The notes: generated from the letters alone by a model not told the origin. A stretch of DNA of 64,000 nucleotides from Tepidibacter formicigenes DSM 15518 (GCF_900142235.1 NZ_FRAE01000007.1:32062-96061); one strand, 5' to 3'; shown: positions 9,541 to 18,677, counted from the stretch's first letter. Made by a program: numbers and translations.

Positions 9541-9816
9541 ATGTGGATTATAATTAAAGCATTAGGTTATTTTGTTGAGTTTTTAGAACTTATGATTTTA
9601 ATCAGAGTAATTATGTCTTGGGTTCCAAATGCTAGATATTCTAGATTTTATGATATTGTTTATTCATTAACAGAACCAATACTTGGACCTGTTAGAGATT
9701 TAATGTTTAGATATTTAAATACAGGGCCAATAGATTTTTCACCAATAATTGCATATTTTTTAATAAAAATTGTATATCAAGTATTAGTTAGAATATTAAT
9801 AGGAGTAGCTTTTTAG
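9541..9816 (+). CDS. YggT family membrane protein
   Basis: A 91-residue protein with two hydrophobic segments at the two ends and a conserved middle with VIMSWVPNAR and SLTEPILGPVRDL, the YggT signature. In Gram-positives it is a member of the sepF cluster (YlmG) and is thought to help nucleoid or division-site organisation. It stops exactly one base before the ylmH start, so the two are coupled. Confidence 0.9.
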   Translation: MWIIIKALGYFVEFLELMILIRVIMSWVPNARYSRFYDIVYSLTEPILGPVRDLMFRYLNTGPIDFSPIIAYFLIKIVYQVLVRILIGVAF

Positions 9817-10605
9817 ATGATAGATAAAGAAAGACTTACAAATCATATAAAAGATTTAGAACTTAAAAATACTATGTATAAAGTAATAGATAAAGCTATA
9901 GGTGTAATAAAAAATCATGATTATAGATGTACTGACTTTTTAAATCCATATGAAATAAAAAATGCAGTATCTGTATTAAACTATATAGATGATGTAAAAT
10001 ATTTTATATATGGAGGATATGAAGAAGCAGAAAGAAAGGTAGTATATATATATCCTTATTATGTATTTGAGCAAGATTTAGACATACCTATAAAGGTTTT
10101 GGAGATAACAGGCAATTTTAAATTTAAAGAAATATCTCATAGAGATTATTTAGGAGCTATATTAGGTCTTGGTATTAAAAGAGAAAAAATTGGAGATATA
10201 TTAATACATAAAGATTTTTGGCAAGTAATAGTTAAAAAAGATATATGTGATTTTTTGTTATTGAATTTAAATAAAGTCGGAAATAATAGTGTGAAAATAA
10301 AGGAAATAAACTTTTTAGATATAAAGTATTCTGAACCAGAATATAAAGAAGTGAGTTTTACAGTTTCTTCACAAAGGTTAGATTGCATAATATCAGGTAT
10401 ATATAACTTATCAAGACAAGAGAGTACTAAGCTTATATCATCTCAGAAAGTTTGTATTGATTTTGAACCTATAAGTTCAGCTTCTAAAGTTGTAAAAGAG
10501 GAATCTTTAATATCTGTAAAGGGAAGAGGAAGAGCTATAATATCAGAAATAGGAAATTATACTAAAAAAGGACGAGTAAAAGTCAAGGCAAAAATAATAC
10601 TATAG
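9817..10605 (+). CDS. YlmH family S4-domain RNA-binding protein
   Basis: A 262-residue protein with an N-terminal alpha/beta domain containing the GAILGLGIKREKIGDI signature and a C-terminal S4 RNA-binding domain (from about residue 180, SQRLDCIISGIYNLSRQESTKLI). The family is linked to division in streptococci, and in Bacillus YlmH binds stalled 50S subunits in ribosome rescue. Its place between yggT and divIVA is standard. No overlap with divIVA; an 11-base gap carries the next ribosome site. Confidence 0.9.
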   Translation: MIDKERLTNHIKDLELKNTMYKVIDKAIGVIKNHDYRCTDFLNPYEIKNAVSVLNYIDDVKYFIYGGYEEAERKVVYIYPYYVFEQDLDIPIKVLEITGNFKFKEISHRDYLGAILGLGIKREKIGDILIHKDFWQVIVKKDICDFLLLNLNKVGNNSVKIKEINFLDIKYSEPEYKEVSFTVSSQRLDCIISGIYNLSRQESTKLISSQKVCIDFEPISSASKVVKEESLISVKGRGRAIISEIGNYTKKGRVKVKAKIIL

Positions 10606-10616
10606 GAGGTTTGGGT

Positions 10617-11069
10617 ATGATAACTCCATTAGACATAGAAAATAAGGAATTTAAAAGAAGCTTAAGAGGATATAAAGAAGAGGAAGTAGATGAATTTTTA
10701 GATGAAGTTAAAGAAGATTTTGAAAAGTTATATAAAGAAAATATAGAATTAAAAGATAAATTAAATATGCTTAGTGAACAAGTTAATAAATATAAAAATA
10801 TTGAAGATACATTAAAAAACACTCTTATAATTGCTCAAAATACAGCTGAAGAAGTAAATTCTAATGCATCAAAAAAAGCACAGCTAATAATAGATGAAGC
10901 AGAACTTAAAGCTAGAAAAATAATAGAAGAGGCAAATAATCAAGTTATAGAAATTAGAAAAGAATATGAAGAAACAAGAAAGTCATTTAAGTTATTTAGA
11001 GGAAAGTTCAAAGCACTTCTTGAAAATGAAATAAAGACTATAGATGAAACATTTGATGATATAGATTAA
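10617..11069 (+). CDS. divIVA: DivIVA domain protein
   Basis: A cytoskeletal coiled-coil protein that marks curved membrane at poles and septa. The N-terminal 60 residues carry the DivIVA signature: ITPLDIENKEF, then RGYKEEEVDEFLDEV. The remainder is an almost unbroken coiled coil. The length of 150 residues is short for the family but complete. ATG at 10617 follows AGGAGG at a good distance; an in-frame TTG at 10611 lies too close to that site. It is the last gene of the division operon. Confidence 0.93.
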   Translation: MITPLDIENKEFKRSLRGYKEEEVDEFLDEVKEDFEKLYKENIELKDKLNMLSEQVNKYKNIEDTLKNTLIIAQNTAEEVNSNASKKAQLIIDEAELKARKIIEEANNQVIEIRKEYEETRKSFKLFRGKFKALLENEIKTIDETFDDID

Positions 11070-11079
11070 TAAAAAAATA

Positions 11080-11108
11080 TTGACCAAATTAAAAATTTAT
11101 TATAAAAT
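11080..11108 (+). promoter_or_regulatory. putative promoter of the ileS T-box leader
   Basis: TTGACC and TAAAAT separated by 17 bases. Transcription from here would place the T-box leader at the 5' end of the ileS mRNA. Confidence 0.5.
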
Positions 11109-11148
11109 GCTAATAAATCTTTTAAAAGTTTTAAATAATTAAATATTT

Positions 11149-11420
11149 TTAAAAGCTATGAAAGGGAAGAGTATATTTTAGATGATTTTACAGAGAGCTG
11201 ACATTTGCTGAAAAGTCAGTAAATCTATAAAATAGAAAATCACCCTTGAGCTGTAGGCTGAAAACAATAGTGATTAAGCTGAGCCGGCAAAGCCGTTAAA
11301 TTTAATGAGATACCATATTTAAAACAAATTTTATGTTATTAATTATATATTTAAGATATGGTAATTAGGGTGGTAACACGGGTATTAACCTCGTCCCTTT
11401 ATAGGGTCGAGGTTTTTTTG
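11149..11420 (+). promoter_or_regulatory. T-box leader (isoleucine) of ileS
   Basis: This 5' leader senses uncharged tRNA-Ile. The T-box sequence AGGGTGGTAACACGGG is at 11367-11382 and is followed by a terminator hairpin (ACCTCG ... CGAGGT with a long T run, 11388-11418). The Stem I region ends in ATCACCCTTGAG; by alignment with the trpS leader (TGGACTTATGAG), the specifier codon is ATC at 11239-11241, which encodes Ile and fits the downstream gene. It fills nearly all of the 405-base stretch between divIVA and ileS. Confidence 0.93.
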
Positions 11421-11474
11421 TGTAAAATAAAAGTTAATTGGACAATAATAAATACATAAGAAAGGGTGAAATAC

Positions 11475-14400
11475 ATGAAGAAATTTAAATCATTAGCCAA
11501 TTCAGTTGTGGAAAGTGAAAAACAAATATCTGATTTTTGGAAAGAAGTAAATATATTAGAAAAAACATTAGAGCATGGGAAAGATAAGCCTTCTTTTGTA
11601 TTTTTCGAAGGACCTCCAACTGCAAATGGAAAACCTGGAATTCACCATGTTATGGCTAGAACTCTAAAAGATTCTGTTTGTAGATATAAAACTATGAGTG
11701 GTTATCAAGTAAAAAGAAAAGCAGGATGGGATACTCATGGTCTTCCTGTTGAAATAGAAGTTGAAAAGCAGTTAAATCTTAAAGATAAGCAGGCAATAGA
11801 AAATTATGGTATAGACAAATTTAATGAAAAATGTAGAGAATCAGTTTTTTCATATGAAAAGTTATGGAGAGAAATGACAGAGCGTATGGCTTATGAAATA
11901 GACCTTGATAATCCATATATAACACTTGACAATAACTATATAGAAAGTGTTTGGTGGATACTAGATAAGTTTAATAAAGAAGGATATATATATGAAGGTC
12001 ATAAAATACTTCCATACTGTTCAAGATGTGGAACTGGACTTGCTTCTCACGAAGTTGCTCAAGGATATAAAGAAGTAAAAACAAATACAGTTATAGTTAA
12101 ATTTAAGAGAAAAGATGTAGATGAATACTTTCTTGTTTGGACAACAACACCTTGGACATTACCATCAAATGTTGCACTTACTGTTAATCCTAATGAAACT
12201 TACTTAAAGGTTAAATATAATGATGAAGTATATTATGTAGAAAAAAATCTATCTTCAAAGGTCATTGATGGAGATTTTGAAGTTTTAGAAGAATTTAAAG
12301 GTAAAGATTTGGAAGGAATAGAATATGAACAAATTATGCCATTTGTAAAGGCTGATAAAAAAGCTTTCTTTGTAACTTGTGGTGATTATGTAACAACAGA
12401 AGATGGGACAGGTATAGTACATACTGCTCCTGCTTTTGGTGAAGATGACTATAATTTAGGTAGAAAATATAATCTTCCTGTACTTCAGCCTGTTGATGAA
12501 ACTGGAAAGTTTACAGCTACTCCATGGGAAGGTAAGTTTGTAATGGAAGAAGGAGTAGATGTTGAAATTATAAAATGGCTTCACGCAGAAGGAAAACTTT
12601 TCAAAAAAGAAAAAGTGGCTCATAATTATCCACATTGCTGGAGATGTTCAACTCCTCTTTTATATTATGCTAAGCCTAGTTGGTATATAGAGATGACAAA
12701 GCTTAAAGATAAGCTTATAGAGAACAATAATACAGTTGAGTGGTATCCTTCATTTGTTGGAGAAAAGAGGTTTGGAAATTGGCTTGAAAACTTAAATGAT
12801 TGGGCTATATCTAGAAGTAGATATTGGGGAACTCCTCTTAATATTTGGACATGCGAATGTGGACATAAAGAATCTATAGGTTCAAGAAAAGAACTTGTAG
12901 AAAAAGCTATAGAAGATATAGATGAAACTATAGAACTTCATAGACCTTATATAGATGATGTTCATATAAAATGTAGCAAGTGTGGAGAAACTATGACTAG
13001 AGTTAAGGATGTAATAGATTGTTGGTTTGACAGTGGAGCAATGCCTTATGCTCAACATCATTATCCTTTTGAAAATAAGGAAAACTTTGATGAATTATTT
13101 CCTGCTGACTTTATATCTGAAGGAATAGACCAAACTAGGGGATGGTTCTATTCACTACTTGCAATATCAACTTTTGTAAAAGGGAAAGCTCCATATAAAA
13201 GGGTATTAGTTACTGACTTAATACTTGATAAAGATGGTAAAAAGATGTCTAAATCTAGAGGAAACACTATTAATCCATTTGAATTATTTGATAAATATGG
13301 TGCAGATGTTTTAAGATGGTATTTACTTTATGTATCACCACCATGGACTCCAACTAGATTTGATATAGATGGACTTAAAGAAGTTCAAAGTAAATTCTTT
13401 GGAACTATAAAAAATGTATATAACTTCTTTACTTTATATGCAAACACAGATGAAATAAATCCTACTGATTTCTTTGTAGAATATAAAGATAGACCAGAGC
13501 TTGATAGATGGATTATATCTAAATTTAATAATTTAAAAGCAAAAGTAGAAGAATATTTAAGTGTATTTGAATTAACAAAAACAGTTAGAGATATTCAAGA
13601 ATTTGTAAATGAAGATCTTTCAAACTGGTATATAAGACGTTCTCGTAGACGTTTCTGGGCTACTGAGCTTACTGAGGATAAAAAAGCAGTTTACAATACT
13701 ACTTATGAAATATTAGTTGGAATATCACAAATGGTAGCTCCATTTGCTCCTTATATTTCTGAGGAAATATACAAAAATCTTACTGGTGAATTCTCAGTTC
13801 ATTTAAGTGAGTATCCAAGAGCTAATAAAGAATTAATAGATTTAAAAGTAGAGGAAAAAATGGACTTAGTTAAGAACTTAGTTACTCTTGGTAGAGCATC
13901 AAGAGAAACTGTAAGAATAAAGGTACGTCAACCAATACAAAAAGTTTTAATAGATGGTAAATATGAAGAATTAATAGATGATCTTGTTCCACTAATTAAA
14001 GAGGAACTAAATGTTAAGAATGTTGTATTTGCTAAGAACTTAAATGAATATATGAACTTTAGCTTAAAGCCAAACTTCAAAGTTTTAGGGCCTGTACTTG
14101 GACCTAAGCTTAAAGCATTTGGTAAAGCTTTATCACAAGTTGATGCATCAGTTGTAGTTCCAAAATTAGAAAATGGAGAAAGTGTAGTTGTAGATATTGA
14201 AGGTGAAGAATTTGAAGTTACAAAAGATCATGTTTTAGTAACTATTTCTGCAAAAGAAGGATTTAATGTATCTATGGAAAATAATCTATTTGTAATTTTA
14301 GATACAACTCTTACAGAAGAGCTTATAAATGAAGGATATGCAAGAGAGTTTATATCTAAAGTACAGCAAATGAGAAAGAATAATGATTATGAAATGATGG

Positions 14401-14579
14401 ATAATATAAAAATTTATTTCAGTGGAGATGAAGTTATATCTAAAGCTGTTGAAATTCATAGAGACTATATAATGAGTGAAACTTTAGCAGTAACTTTAGA
14501 TGAAGTTTCTGATGATGGCTTTGAAAAACATAATTTAAATGATCATGAAACTGGAATTAAAATAGAAAAAGTAAATTAG
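11475..14579 (+). CDS. ileS: isoleucyl-tRNA synthetase, type 2, with altered HIGH motif
   Basis: Charges tRNA-Ile. The 1034-residue length, the FFEGPPTANGKPG start and the C-terminal layout are those of the eukaryote-like type 2 enzyme. The class I signature that normally reads HxGH is GIHH here (residues 55-58), in an otherwise normal context. KMSKS is intact at 590-594. The editing domain contains TTTPWTLPSNVAL and the CysXXCys pairs around 183 and 510 suggest zinc sites. The ATG at 11475 follows AAAGGGTGA; the in-frame GTG at 11466 lies inside that site. Expression is controlled by the T-box leader; a terminator follows. Type 2 enzymes with a GXHH motif are known to resist mupirocin very strongly. 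Confidence 0.97.
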   Translation: MKKFKSLANSVVESEKQISDFWKEVNILEKTLEHGKDKPSFVFFEGPPTANGKPGIHHVMARTLKDSVCRYKTMSGYQVKRKAGWDTHGLPVEIEVEKQLNLKDKQAIENYGIDKFNEKCRESVFSYEKLWREMTERMAYEIDLDNPYITLDNNYIESVWWILDKFNKEGYIYEGHKILPYCSRCGTGLASHEVAQGYKEVKTNTVIVKFKRKDVDEYFLVWTTTPWTLPSNVALTVNPNETYLKVKYNDEVYYVEKNLSSKVIDGDFEVLEEFKGKDLEGIEYEQIMPFVKADKKAFFVTCGDYVTTEDGTGIVHTAPAFGEDDYNLGRKYNLPVLQPVDETGKFTATPWEGKFVMEEGVDVEIIKWLHAEGKLFKKEKVAHNYPHCWRCSTPLLYYAKPSWYIEMTKLKDKLIENNNTVEWYPSFVGEKRFGNWLENLNDWAISRSRYWGTPLNIWTCECGHKESIGSRKELVEKAIEDIDETIELHRPYIDDVHIKCSKCGETMTRVKDVIDCWFDSGAMPYAQHHYPFENKENFDELFPADFISEGIDQTRGWFYSLLAISTFVKGKAPYKRVLVTDLILDKDGKKMSKSRGNTINPFELFDKYGADVLRWYLLYVSPPWTPTRFDIDGLKEVQSKFFGTIKNVYNFFTLYANTDEINPTDFFVEYKDRPELDRWIISKFNNLKAKVEEYLSVFELTKTVRDIQEFVNEDLSNWYIRRSRRRFWATELTEDKKAVYNTTYEILVGISQMVAPFAPYISEEIYKNLTGEFSVHLSEYPRANKELIDLKVEEKMDLVKNLVTLGRASRETVRIKVRQPIQKVLIDGKYEELIDDLVPLIKEELNVKNVVFAKNLNEYMNFSLKPNFKVLGPVLGPKLKAFGKALSQVDASVVVPKLENGESVVVDIEGEEFEVTKDHVLVTISAKEGFNVSMENNLFVILDTTLTEELINEGYAREFISKVQQMRKNNDYEMMDNIKIYFSGDEVISKAVEIHRDYIMSETLAVTLDEVSDDGFEKHNLNDHETGIKIEKVN

Positions 14580-14580
14580 T

Positions 14581-14611
14581 AAAAGTGCTCCTTTCATGGA
14601 GCACTTTTTTC
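14581..14611 (+). terminator. intrinsic terminator after ileS
   Basis: AAAAGTGCTCC and GGAGCACTTTT pair around TTTCAT, followed by more T residues. Confidence 0.85.
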
Positions 14612-14657
14612 TGCTAAAATAAATAAAGTAAAAATATTATAATTAGGAGGAATAAAA

Positions 14658-15356
14658 ATGAATAGAATTGGAATAATAGGGGCCATGGATGAAGAAGTAG
14701 ATATACTCAAAGAATTAATGAATATAGAGGAAACAATAGAAAAAGCTTCTTTAAAATTTTATGTAGGAAAACTAGAAAATAAAGATGTTGTTTTAGTAAG
14801 ATGTGGAATAGGTAAAGTAAATGCTGCACTTTGCACTCAAATACTTATAAGTGAATTTAAAGTTGAAGCTGTTATAAATACAGGAGTTGCAGGAGCACTT
14901 CATGATGAACTTGATGTATTTGATATAGTAATATCTACAGATACTCTTCATCATGATTTTGATACAAGCGTATTTGGATATGAATTAGGTATAATTCCTA
15001 GAATGGAAACTTCTATATTTAAAGCAGATGATAGACTAATTGATGTAGCCTATAATTCAAGTATTAAAAATGTTAAAAATCATAAGGTATTAAAAGGAAG
15101 AGTTGTAACAGGAGATATATTTGTTAGCAGTAAAGAATTAAAGGATAAATTAGTTAATAAGCTTAATGGATATTGTGCAGAAATGGAAGGGGCTGCTATT
15201 GGACATACTTGTTTTGTAAATAATGTGCCATTTGTAATAATAAGAGCAATGTCTGATAAAGCAGATGGAAGTGCTGATGTTACATATGAAGAATTTGTTC
15301 AAGAAGCAGCACATAATTCAAAAGATATAGTACTTAGCATGCTAAAAAATATATAA
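14658..15356 (+). CDS. mtnN: 5'-methylthioadenosine/S-adenosylhomocysteine nucleosidase
   Basis: Hydrolyses MTA and SAH to adenine and the thioribose or ribosyl-homocysteine, in the methyl cycle. Family motifs in order: IGIIGAMDEEV at the N-terminus (proton-binding Glu), RCGIGKVNAALCTQ, NTGVAGAL, the TGDIFV segment, AEMEGAAIGH (the purine/ribose-binding Met-Glu) and RAMSDKADGSA with the catalytic Asp. At 232 residues it is full length. It has a good AGGAGG site, lies alone between two terminators, and its 3' terminator is shared with the opposing small gene. Confidence 0.95.
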   Translation: MNRIGIIGAMDEEVDILKELMNIEETIEKASLKFYVGKLENKDVVLVRCGIGKVNAALCTQILISEFKVEAVINTGVAGALHDELDVFDIVISTDTLHHDFDTSVFGYELGIIPRMETSIFKADDRLIDVAYNSSIKNVKNHKVLKGRVVTGDIFVSSKELKDKLVNKLNGYCAEMEGAAIGHTCFVNNVPFVIIRAMSDKADGSADVTYEEFVQEAAHNSKDIVLSMLKNI

Positions 15357-15392
15357 AAGAAAGGCTGATATTAAAAATCAGCCTTTCTAAAC
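15357..15392. terminator. bidirectional terminator between mtnN and the minus-strand small gene
   Basis: AGAAAGGCTGAT and ATCAGCCTTTCT form a perfect 12-bp stem; T-rich sequence lies on the exit side in both directions, serving the convergent genes. Confidence 0.75.
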
Positions 15393-15393
15393 T

Positions 15394-15597
15394 TTAATCT
15401 ATATGATATTTATAAGGATAAATATCTTCCACTTTTTTACCTAGTTTATTGGCAAAATCATATGGATTGAATTCATTTATGATTTTTCCATCTTTATATA
15501 TTTTTGTGTTCCATACTTTTCCATCTTCTCTAAGTAAAATCTCAGCTGGATATACACTTCCATCATCAAATTCAATTCTTCCTTTTTTCCATGGCAT
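15394..15597 (-). CDS. small conserved-looking hypothetical protein
   Basis: A 67-residue protein with the opening MPWKKGRIEFDDGSVYPAEI and a mix of charged and aromatic residues; it suggests a small beta-rich fold, with no membrane segment or metal motif. It is judged real because AAAGGAGG lies at the right distance before its ATG, and it shares a bidirectional terminator with mtnN. Family not recognised and no function is proposed. Confidence 0.65.
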   Translation of the reverse strand: MPWKKGRIEFDDGSVYPAEILLREDGKVWNTKIYKDGKIINEFNPYDFANKLGKKVEDIYPYKYHID

Positions 15598-15760
15598 AAA
15601 AAATACCTCCTTTAATAAGTTATATATATTTTTTCACTTATTTTATTAAATATTACTACAAAAATATGGAGATAAGGTTTCATCATATTTATTAGTAATA
15701 CATATATTTTAAAGAATGAAAATATTAAATAATTATTTAAAAGATGGGAGAGAAATAAGA

Positions 15761-16015
15761 ATGTATGATAGAACTTTATTAAAGAGAATTTATAATTCTT
15801 TAAATGAAATTTGTAAAGATAATAAAATAACAAAAGTTAATAAAATAACTTTTGTTACTAGCATGGATAGTGATTTAGATGAGGTTAATATATGTGATTA
15901 TTTTTCAAAAAATAATAGTGAACTAATAGGAAATTGGACTGATATTAATATAAAAAGAGAAAATTTTGAACAAAATATTGCTATTATTCATAGTATAGAA
16001 GGTGACAATAAATAA
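15761..16015 (+). CDS. small hypothetical protein with faint HypA-like N-terminal pattern
   Basis: An 84-residue protein. The first half (MYDRTLLKRIYNSLNEICKD ... ITKVNKITFVTS) loosely resembles the start of HypA-type nickel chaperones, but their zinc-binding CxxC pairs are absent. The ATG at 15761 has a GGGAGAG sequence upstream, somewhat far away; an in-frame ATG at 15716 has no ribosome site. A terminator hairpin follows the stop, which supports a real gene. The function is unknown and the HypA resemblance is weak. Confidence 0.5.
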   Translation: MYDRTLLKRIYNSLNEICKDNKITKVNKITFVTSMDSDLDEVNICDYFSKNNSELIGNWTDINIKRENFEQNIAIIHSIEGDNK

Positions 16016-16032
16016 TATTTGAATGAACTATA

Positions 16033-16062
16033 AAAAAGATATATAATTATATATATCTTTTT
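16033..16062 (+). terminator. intrinsic terminator of the small hypothetical gene
   Basis: AAAAAGATATATA pairs with TATATATCTTTTT around a short loop; the run of T residues is part of the arm. Confidence 0.6.
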
Positions 16063-16094
16063 AAAAATTTGATAAAATTAAAGTGATGATTAAG

Positions 16095-16300
16095 AGTAGT
16101 AAATATAAATGAAGTTACAGCGATTTAGGGATGGTGTGAGCCTAGAACTGATGTTTATATTGAATGGACTTATGAGCTTAAATCTGAAATAACAGTAAGG
16201 TTTAACGGATATCCACCGTTATAGGATAAAGTGGACATTTGTCAACTAGAGTGGTACCGCGGGAATTAACTCGTCTCTATATTAATAGAGACGAGTTTTT
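16095..16300 (+). promoter_or_regulatory. T-box leader (tryptophan) of trpS
   Basis: The T-box motif AGAGTGGTACCGCGGG lies at 16248-16263 and a terminator hairpin follows (ACTCGTCTCTAT / ATAGAGACGAGT, 16269-16296, then T residues). In Stem I the sequence GAATGGACTTATGAG puts TGG at 16165-16167 in the specifier position, so the leader reads tRNA-Trp, matching trpS. It accounts for most of the 322-base gap before trpS. Confidence 0.95.
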
Positions 16301-16337
16301 GTTTTATAAATATAAGTTTAACAGGAGGTTTTAACTA

Positions 16338-17342
16338 ATGAGTGAAAAAAAAGTAATATTAAGTGGAGTTCAACCATCAGGGAAATTAACACTTGGTAAT
16401 TATATAGGAGCAATAAATAATTGGGTATCTCTTCAAGAAGAATATGATTGTTATTATTTTATAGCAGACTTACATGCAATTACTGTACCTCAAGAAGCTA
16501 AAAATTTAAGAAAAAATTCAATAGAAGCTATTGCTCAATATATAGCAAGTGGGTTAGATCCTGATAAGAATACGATATTTATGCAGTCACATGTAAGTGC
16601 TCATGCTGAACTTGCTTGGGTATTAAACTCTATAACTTATATGGGAGAACTTAATAGAATGACTCAATTTAAAGATAAATCTAAAAAAAATGAAGCAAAT
16701 TTAAATTCAGCTCTTTTTACATATCCTACATTAATGGCAGCTGATATATTACTTTATCAAGCAGACTTTGTTCCTGTAGGAGAAGATCAAAAACAGCATT
16801 TAGAGCTTGCTAGAAATTTAGCGCAAAGATTTAATAAAAGATATAGTGAAACTTTTAAAGTTCCTAAGCCATATATAGCTAAAGTAGGAGCTAGAGTAAT
16901 GAGCCTTCAAGAACCTACAAAGAAAATGTCAAAATCAGATGAAAATGAAAATGCATATATAGGAATGGTAGAAGAACCTGATTCAATACTTAGAAAAGTA
17001 AAAAGAGCAGTAACGGATTCAGTTGGAATAGTAAAATATTCTGATGAACAGCCAGGAATTAAAAACTTAATAGATATTTATTCAAAACTTTCAGGAAAGA
17101 CTACAGAAGAAATTGAAGTAATGTATGAAGGAAAAGGGTATGGAGAATTTAAAAATGATGTGGCTGAAGTTATAATAGAGAGTTTAAGACCTGTAAGAGA
17201 AAAATATAATGATTTATTAAATAATAAAGATTATTTAGAGAAAATCTATGCTCAAGGTGCAGATAAAGCAGAAAGAGCTGCTAGAAAAACATTAAGAAAA
17301 GTTTACAAAAAGGTAGGATTTATACCAAGGAAATTTATATAG
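16338..17342 (+). CDS. trpS: tryptophanyl-tRNA synthetase
   Basis: Charges tRNA-Trp. Class I signatures: PSGKLTLGNYIGA (the TxGN form of HIGH, residues 11-23) and KKMSKSDEN (KMSKS) near residue 195. The FMQSHVSAHAELAW and QADFVPVGEDQKQHLELAR motifs are typical of bacterial TrpRS. The length of 334 residues is usual. It has an AGGAGG site, sits behind its own T-box leader, and is followed by a terminator, so it is a one-gene unit. Confidence 0.97.
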   Translation: MSEKKVILSGVQPSGKLTLGNYIGAINNWVSLQEEYDCYYFIADLHAITVPQEAKNLRKNSIEAIAQYIASGLDPDKNTIFMQSHVSAHAELAWVLNSITYMGELNRMTQFKDKSKKNEANLNSALFTYPTLMAADILLYQADFVPVGEDQKQHLELARNLAQRFNKRYSETFKVPKPYIAKVGARVMSLQEPTKKMSKSDENENAYIGMVEEPDSILRKVKRAVTDSVGIVKYSDEQPGIKNLIDIYSKLSGKTTEEIEVMYEGKGYGEFKNDVAEVIIESLRPVREKYNDLLNNKDYLEKIYAQGADKAERAARKTLRKVYKKVGFIPRKFI

Positions 17343-17348
17343 TATAAC

Positions 17349-17378
17349 AAAAGACTGTTGTTTTGACAACAGTCTTTT
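17349..17378 (+). terminator. intrinsic terminator after trpS
   Basis: AAAAGACTGTTG and CAACAGTCTTTT form a perfect 12-bp stem around TTTTGA. Confidence 0.8.
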
Positions 17379-17505
17379 ATTTGAGTAAATGCATAAAGGA
17401 ATATTTTGTTAAAAAAATGAATATGCTAAATGAAGGAATAAATTGTATAAGAAGGTATGTAATGTTTTAAAATAATTTGGTTAAAATATAGAAATAAATT
17501 ATATG

Positions 17506-17540
17506 TTTTTTTATAATGAATAGGAAATTATAATCCTTTT
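17506..17540 (+). repeat. dispersed intergenic element, copy A (5' portion only)
   Basis: These 35 bases, including ATAATGAATAGGAAATTATA, are identical to the start of the longer copy at 21116. The rest of the element (GTGGATAAATATAA onward, the hairpin and the terminal AAAAAGTCT stem) is missing. It lies 24 bases upstream of the gerAB-like start. Confidence 0.7.
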
Positions 17541-17563
17541 TATAAAATATTGAGGTGAAAAAT

Positions 17564-18667
17564 TTGAAATACAAAATAACCCCGTATCAATTTTTTATAA
17601 TGATGATTCTTTTGCCTTATGGTAGTGCAATTCTTTTTTTCTTAGTTCCAGAAACAAAACAAAATGCATGGATAGCAATGCTTTTTTATTCATTGGTAGG
17701 GGTTATTTTACAGCTTATATATATAACATTATATTATAAATATCCTAAGGACACCTTAGTTGCTTATATGCCAAAAATTTATGGCAAATTTTTAGGTAAT
17801 ATTTTAAGTATAGTTTATATATGCTATTTTACATATATAGCATCAAGAGTACTAAGAGATTATGAGGAAATGATATTTAATACTAGATTAAATGATACTC
17901 CAACATTTTTTATAGGTATGTTTTTTATTATAGTTATAACTTACGGAGTATATGAAGGAATTGAAGTTATAGCAAATCTTTCACAGTTATCATTTATAAT
18001 ATTAATTTGTATGCCGATTTTAGTATTTATAGTTGCGCTATTTACAAAAGATTTATTTACAGTAAATAAGCTTAAACCTGTTCTGGAAAATGGTTTTTCT
18101 GAAGTAATAATAAAGGGGTGGCCTCTTATAGCATTTCCCTATGGAGAAGAAATTGTATTTACTATGTTTTATCCTTGTGTTTCCAAAAATTATGAAGTTA
18201 TAAAAATAGCTGTAGTAGCTGTTCTTATTGAGGGGATTATATTATCATTAAATATTGTATTGTTTATAGGAGCACTAGGCTTAGAAACAGCAAGCTCAGC
18301 TGTTTCACCTTTTTTAGAAACTGTAAGTGTTTTAAAGGTAGGATTTTTAGAAAGACTAGATACTGTATTTGTTGTTACATTAGTTATTGGAGGCTTTTTT
18401 AAAATTTCAATTTTTATGTATGCTGCACTTCTTGGTACATCTCAAATTATTAAATTAAATAATACAAAAACATTAGCGATTCCATTTGGTATTATTGTTT
18501 TGTTTTTATCAATGATTATAGCAAGAAACTATTTTGAACATATAAAAATAGGACTTGAATTTGTAGTTAAATATATACACATACCTTTACAGGTTATTGT
18601 TCCTATTTTTACATTGCTATTATCTTATGTTAGGCAATTTTATAATAGTTATAAAAATAATATATAA
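17564..18667 (+). CDS. GerAB/ArcD/ProY family spore germination permease
   Basis: A 367-residue integral membrane protein with about ten hydrophobic segments and the family start KITPYQFFIMMILLPYGSAI. These proteins belong to the amino acid transporter fold and form the B subunit of germinant receptors. Here it stands alone: no gerAA or gerAC gene flanks it, so it is either an orphan B subunit or a related transporter. TTG at 17564 follows GAGGTGA; the in-frame GTG at 17555 lies inside that site. A partial dispersed repeat lies just upstream and a terminator just downstream. Confidence 0.85.
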   Translation: MKYKITPYQFFIMMILLPYGSAILFFLVPETKQNAWIAMLFYSLVGVILQLIYITLYYKYPKDTLVAYMPKIYGKFLGNILSIVYICYFTYIASRVLRDYEEMIFNTRLNDTPTFFIGMFFIIVITYGVYEGIEVIANLSQLSFIILICMPILVFIVALFTKDLFTVNKLKPVLENGFSEVIIKGWPLIAFPYGEEIVFTMFYPCVSKNYEVIKIAVVAVLIEGIILSLNIVLFIGALGLETASSAVSPFLETVSVLKVGFLERLDTVFVVTLVIGGFFKISIFMYAALLGTSQIIKLNNTKTLAIPFGIIVLFLSMIIARNYFEHIKIGLEFVVKYIHIPLQVIVPIFTLLLSYVRQFYNSYKNNI

Positions 18668-18677
18668 GACCTTATAC

